A stretch of DNA of 64,000 nucleotides from Owenia fusiformis (lineage: Eukaryota; Annelida; Polychaeta; Sabellida; Oweniidae): positions 33,843,425-33,907,424 of the forward strand of contig CAIIXF020000010.1 of NCBI GenBank assembly GCA_903813345.2. The letters are read 5' to 3'. Positions 61,558-64,000 of the stretch are shown here, one piece after another. The notes under the pieces are model-generated. The model was not told where the DNA came from, did no database searches, and saw nothing but the letters and a program-made list of their open reading frames with translations. A program made the position numbers and the translations under genes. Every line of letters starts with the position of its first letter. Position 1 is the first letter of the stretch.

Positions 61558-63124
61558 CGAGGGTTGATCATGAAGTTCTCCTAATATCTCTCTAATTTCG
61601 TTATTTTTTAATATATTTTAATGAAATTTTCGCAGATTGTGCAGCAAAGAATGTCCGATTAATTCAGCAGAAAATATTTAGTTTAACAGAAATATTAATT
61701 AAGAAATGGTTGCCATAGTAACGGGAAATCAAGGCACCCGGGGCAAATAAAAATAATTGAGAGAATGAGCTTAATATACCAATACGCGATAACATTTAGT
61801 TTTCGTTCAGTTCAGTTAACTCTCGTTTGAAGAGCTCTCATGTACGGTACAACATCGTCTACATCCGGGTTCTTTCCCATTGGATTACACAGGGGTGCTA
61901 TTTTCAATGCCGCACTGCGACTTTATTAAACATTTATGTAGAGTTGCATTTGCAGAAATGAGAGGTATGTATGTAATTAAGATATATAACCAGGCTTTTG
62001 AACTATAATCCCCAAATCCGAAGAAATCTGTAGTTGAAAATGCCGTCCAATTTCAGTGACGTCACTGATTTCCCAAATTGCTCAGACTTCATCGAAGATC
62101 GAAAAAATATCAATAATGTTACTTCGAATCTCCGATTATCTATCTGATTATTCAATAGCTTGGATCATATAACTATACTTGAGGGCTGATGGAAGATCAG
62201 AAGCTGAGAAACGTTCAGAGTATAGACTCGTTCAGCGGGCCAATGAAAATTTGTCCCTTCCACAGCGATGCATCATGGGAGATATTTATGTAAATTACCA
62301 CCTGAACCCTTATCGCGAATAGGAGTATTAACCATGTTTACATGTATAAAAAGCTCTCATGAATTACCAAACATGTTAAAATGTTAACTTGAATATGTTG
62401 TAAAGTGCTTTAACAATTAAATGGATCGATCGTGTAAATTGCATAATGTCATAGGGGATGCTTTCATGCTTCATTAGATGTGATACCAGAGTCTGGGACT
62501 CAAAGCTAATGATCAGAAATGACTGAGTAAGAGAATGCAATGGATGCACAGATCTTCAGGAAAATAACATTCATACTGATAAAATGTTATGTTAAGTTTG
62601 TAAGATCCTTTGGTCAGACTAAACATGATCTAAAACAAATATATTGCTAAGATATCAACATAATTACACCTTTTGTGTGGTCTGTATATGTTTAAAATGA
62701 AGTAAAGGAGCAAAATCAATTTTCCTCGGGATATTTGACAAAACAGTCATGGGGTCAAACAGTCACTTTTAATGAAGCATAACAATCATCCATTATGAGA
62801 TCACACAATTCACATGACCATTACAATAGTTCACAACAGTCAAGGACACATGTAATTTGACAATTTAATGTGTTTGATAGCTTATTTGACAACTTATTAT
62901 GTATTTAAACATGGTAAATGGGGGCTATTCTAGCTAGTTTTTTTATTTGCACCGGGTGCCTTGATTTCAAGTTACTATGGCAACCATTTCGTATTTATGT
63001 TCCTGTTATTCTAAATATTTTTTGCCGGATTAATAAAACATTCCATGCTGCACATTCTGTGAAAATTTCATAGGAAAATATTGAAAAATAGAGAAATTAG
63101 AGAGAACTTTATGATCAACCCTCG
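61558..63124. mobile_element. TA-flanked long-TIR element inserted in the TAGCATA array
   Basis: 1.57 kb. Ends CGAGGGTTGATCATGAAGTT and near-inverse, with TA on both sides. Inverted repeats run about 190 bp, with GGCACCCGGGGCAAATAAAA inverted near 62943. X-box-like GTTGCCATAGTAAC (61709) and GTTACTATGGCAAC (62971) lie in the arms. No transposase recognised; non-autonomous. Confidence 0.88.
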
Positions 63125-63126
63125 TA

Positions 63127-63645
63127 TGTAGCATAGCGTGTATCATAGCAAAACATTTAGCATAGCATGTGGCATTACTTGTAGCATTGTATGTAGCATA
63201 GTAGCATAACATGTAGCCGGTAGCATTACTTGTAGCATAGCATGTAGCATGGTAGCATAACATGTTACATAGCTAGTAGCATTGTACCATAACATGTACC
63301 ATAGCATGTAGCATAGTAGAATAACATATAGCATAGCATGTAGCATGGTAGCATAACTTGTAGCATAGCATGTAGCATGGTACCATAACATGCGGCATAG
63401 TAGCATAACATGTAGCATGATAGCATTACATGTAGCATAGCATGTAGCATAATATGTAGCATATTTAGTAGCACAGTAGTATAACATGCAGCATAGGATG
63501 TAGCAAAGTAGAATAACATATAGCATAGCATGTAGCATGGTAGCATAACTTGTAGCATAGCATGTAGCATGGTGGCATAACAGGTAGCATAGCTAGTAGC
63601 ATAACTTGTAGCATAGCATGAAGCATGGTAGCTTAACATGTAGCC
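63127..63645. repeat. TAGCATAACATG array, right part
   Basis: Same unit as 60905-61555, resumed after the inserted element. Together they are one array of about 1.2 kb. Confidence 0.92.
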
Positions 63646-63985
63646 TAGTGAACATGCTAGTGAACAATAGTAAACATGCTAGTGAACATTAGTGAACACG
63701 CTAGTGTGCAATAGTGAACATGCTAGTGAACATAGTGAACATATGCTAGTGAACAATGGTGAAGATAAGTGAACATGCTTGTGAACATAAGTGAACATGC
63801 TAGTGAACATAAGTGAACATGCTAGTGAACATAAGTGAACATGCTAGTGAACATAAGTGAACATGCTAGTGAACATGCTAGTGAACAATAGTAAACACCT
63901 AGCTAACAATAGTGAACATGCTAATAAACAACAGTGAACGTGCTACTCAACAATAGGTGGCATGCTAATGAACAATAGTATACCA
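63640..63985 (+). repeat. CTAGTGAACATAAGTGAACATG array
   Basis: About twenty degenerate units of CTAGTGAACAATAGTGAACATG immediately following the TAGCATA array. It continues to near the window edge. Confidence 0.9.
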
Positions 63986-64000
63986 TACATAATCTTAAAC

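Noticed and set aside
60903-63639. Cys/Tyr/Met-rich ORFs on the minus strand
   Set aside because: Simple translation of the TAGCATA array; no initiation context or non-repeat domain.

Overview
This is a window of animal (metazoan) nuclear DNA, not bacterial DNA. It is AT-rich, its genes are split by GT-AG introns, there is no operon structure, and much of it is DNA transposons, foldback elements and minisatellites. Gene content (ARIH1, SLC35A4, a multi-ShKT secreted protein) and repeat style (TIR elements with internal tandem cores, AGGTCA-rich repeats, GGAC-rich element ends, CCAAAATGGCNGCC repeats) suggest a marine invertebrate, possibly a mollusc or other lophotrochozoan. The species cannot be fixed from the sequence alone.

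Three genes can be reconstructed by joining exons in phase. (1) 62-10284, minus strand: the 5' eleven coding exons of an ARIH1 (ariadne-1) RBR E3 ubiquitin ligase, covering the N-terminus, RING1, IBR, catalytic Rcat and the start of the Ariadne domain; the C-terminus lies beyond the left edge. (2) 16710-27772, plus strand: a complete eight-exon SLC35A4-type nucleotide-sugar transporter (349 codons plus stop, phases consistent throughout). Genes 1 and 2 are divergently arranged, about 6.4 kb apart. (3) 44292-53907, minus strand: a secreted protein with a signal-peptide exon and five phase-1 ShKT exons joined by acidic Ser/Thr/Gln-rich repeats. The rest (28-44 kb and 54-64 kb) has no gene I can support.

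The most unusual signal is that tandem repeats repeatedly contain or abut exon borders. SLC35A4 exon 3 ends in an array of about 18 copies of its own 3' end plus 5' splice site. ARIH1 exon 5 is preceded by ten extra copies of its own 3' splice site plus exon start. ARIH1 exon 8 is preceded by about 1.5 kb of a 30-bp repeat whose transcribed strand is pyrimidine-rich and has no AG. ARIH1 exons 7 and 11 have upstream duplicate acceptors whose AG has been lost. In the two arrays with intact decoys, only the copy next to the true exon body keeps the reading frame.

Mobile elements include a hAT-type element with a perfect 8-bp target duplication (7052-7923), two degenerate Tc1/mariner copies (45928-47008 and 50593-51564), TA-flanked long-TIR elements carrying palindromic RFX X-box motifs (55368-56426 and 61558-63124), a 409-bp foldback element present three times, a 2.5-kb foldback inside SLC35A4 intron 6, and several TIR families sharing a 'short TIR plus internal tandem core' architecture (14.1, 26.1, 34.4, 39.4 and 48.8 kb).
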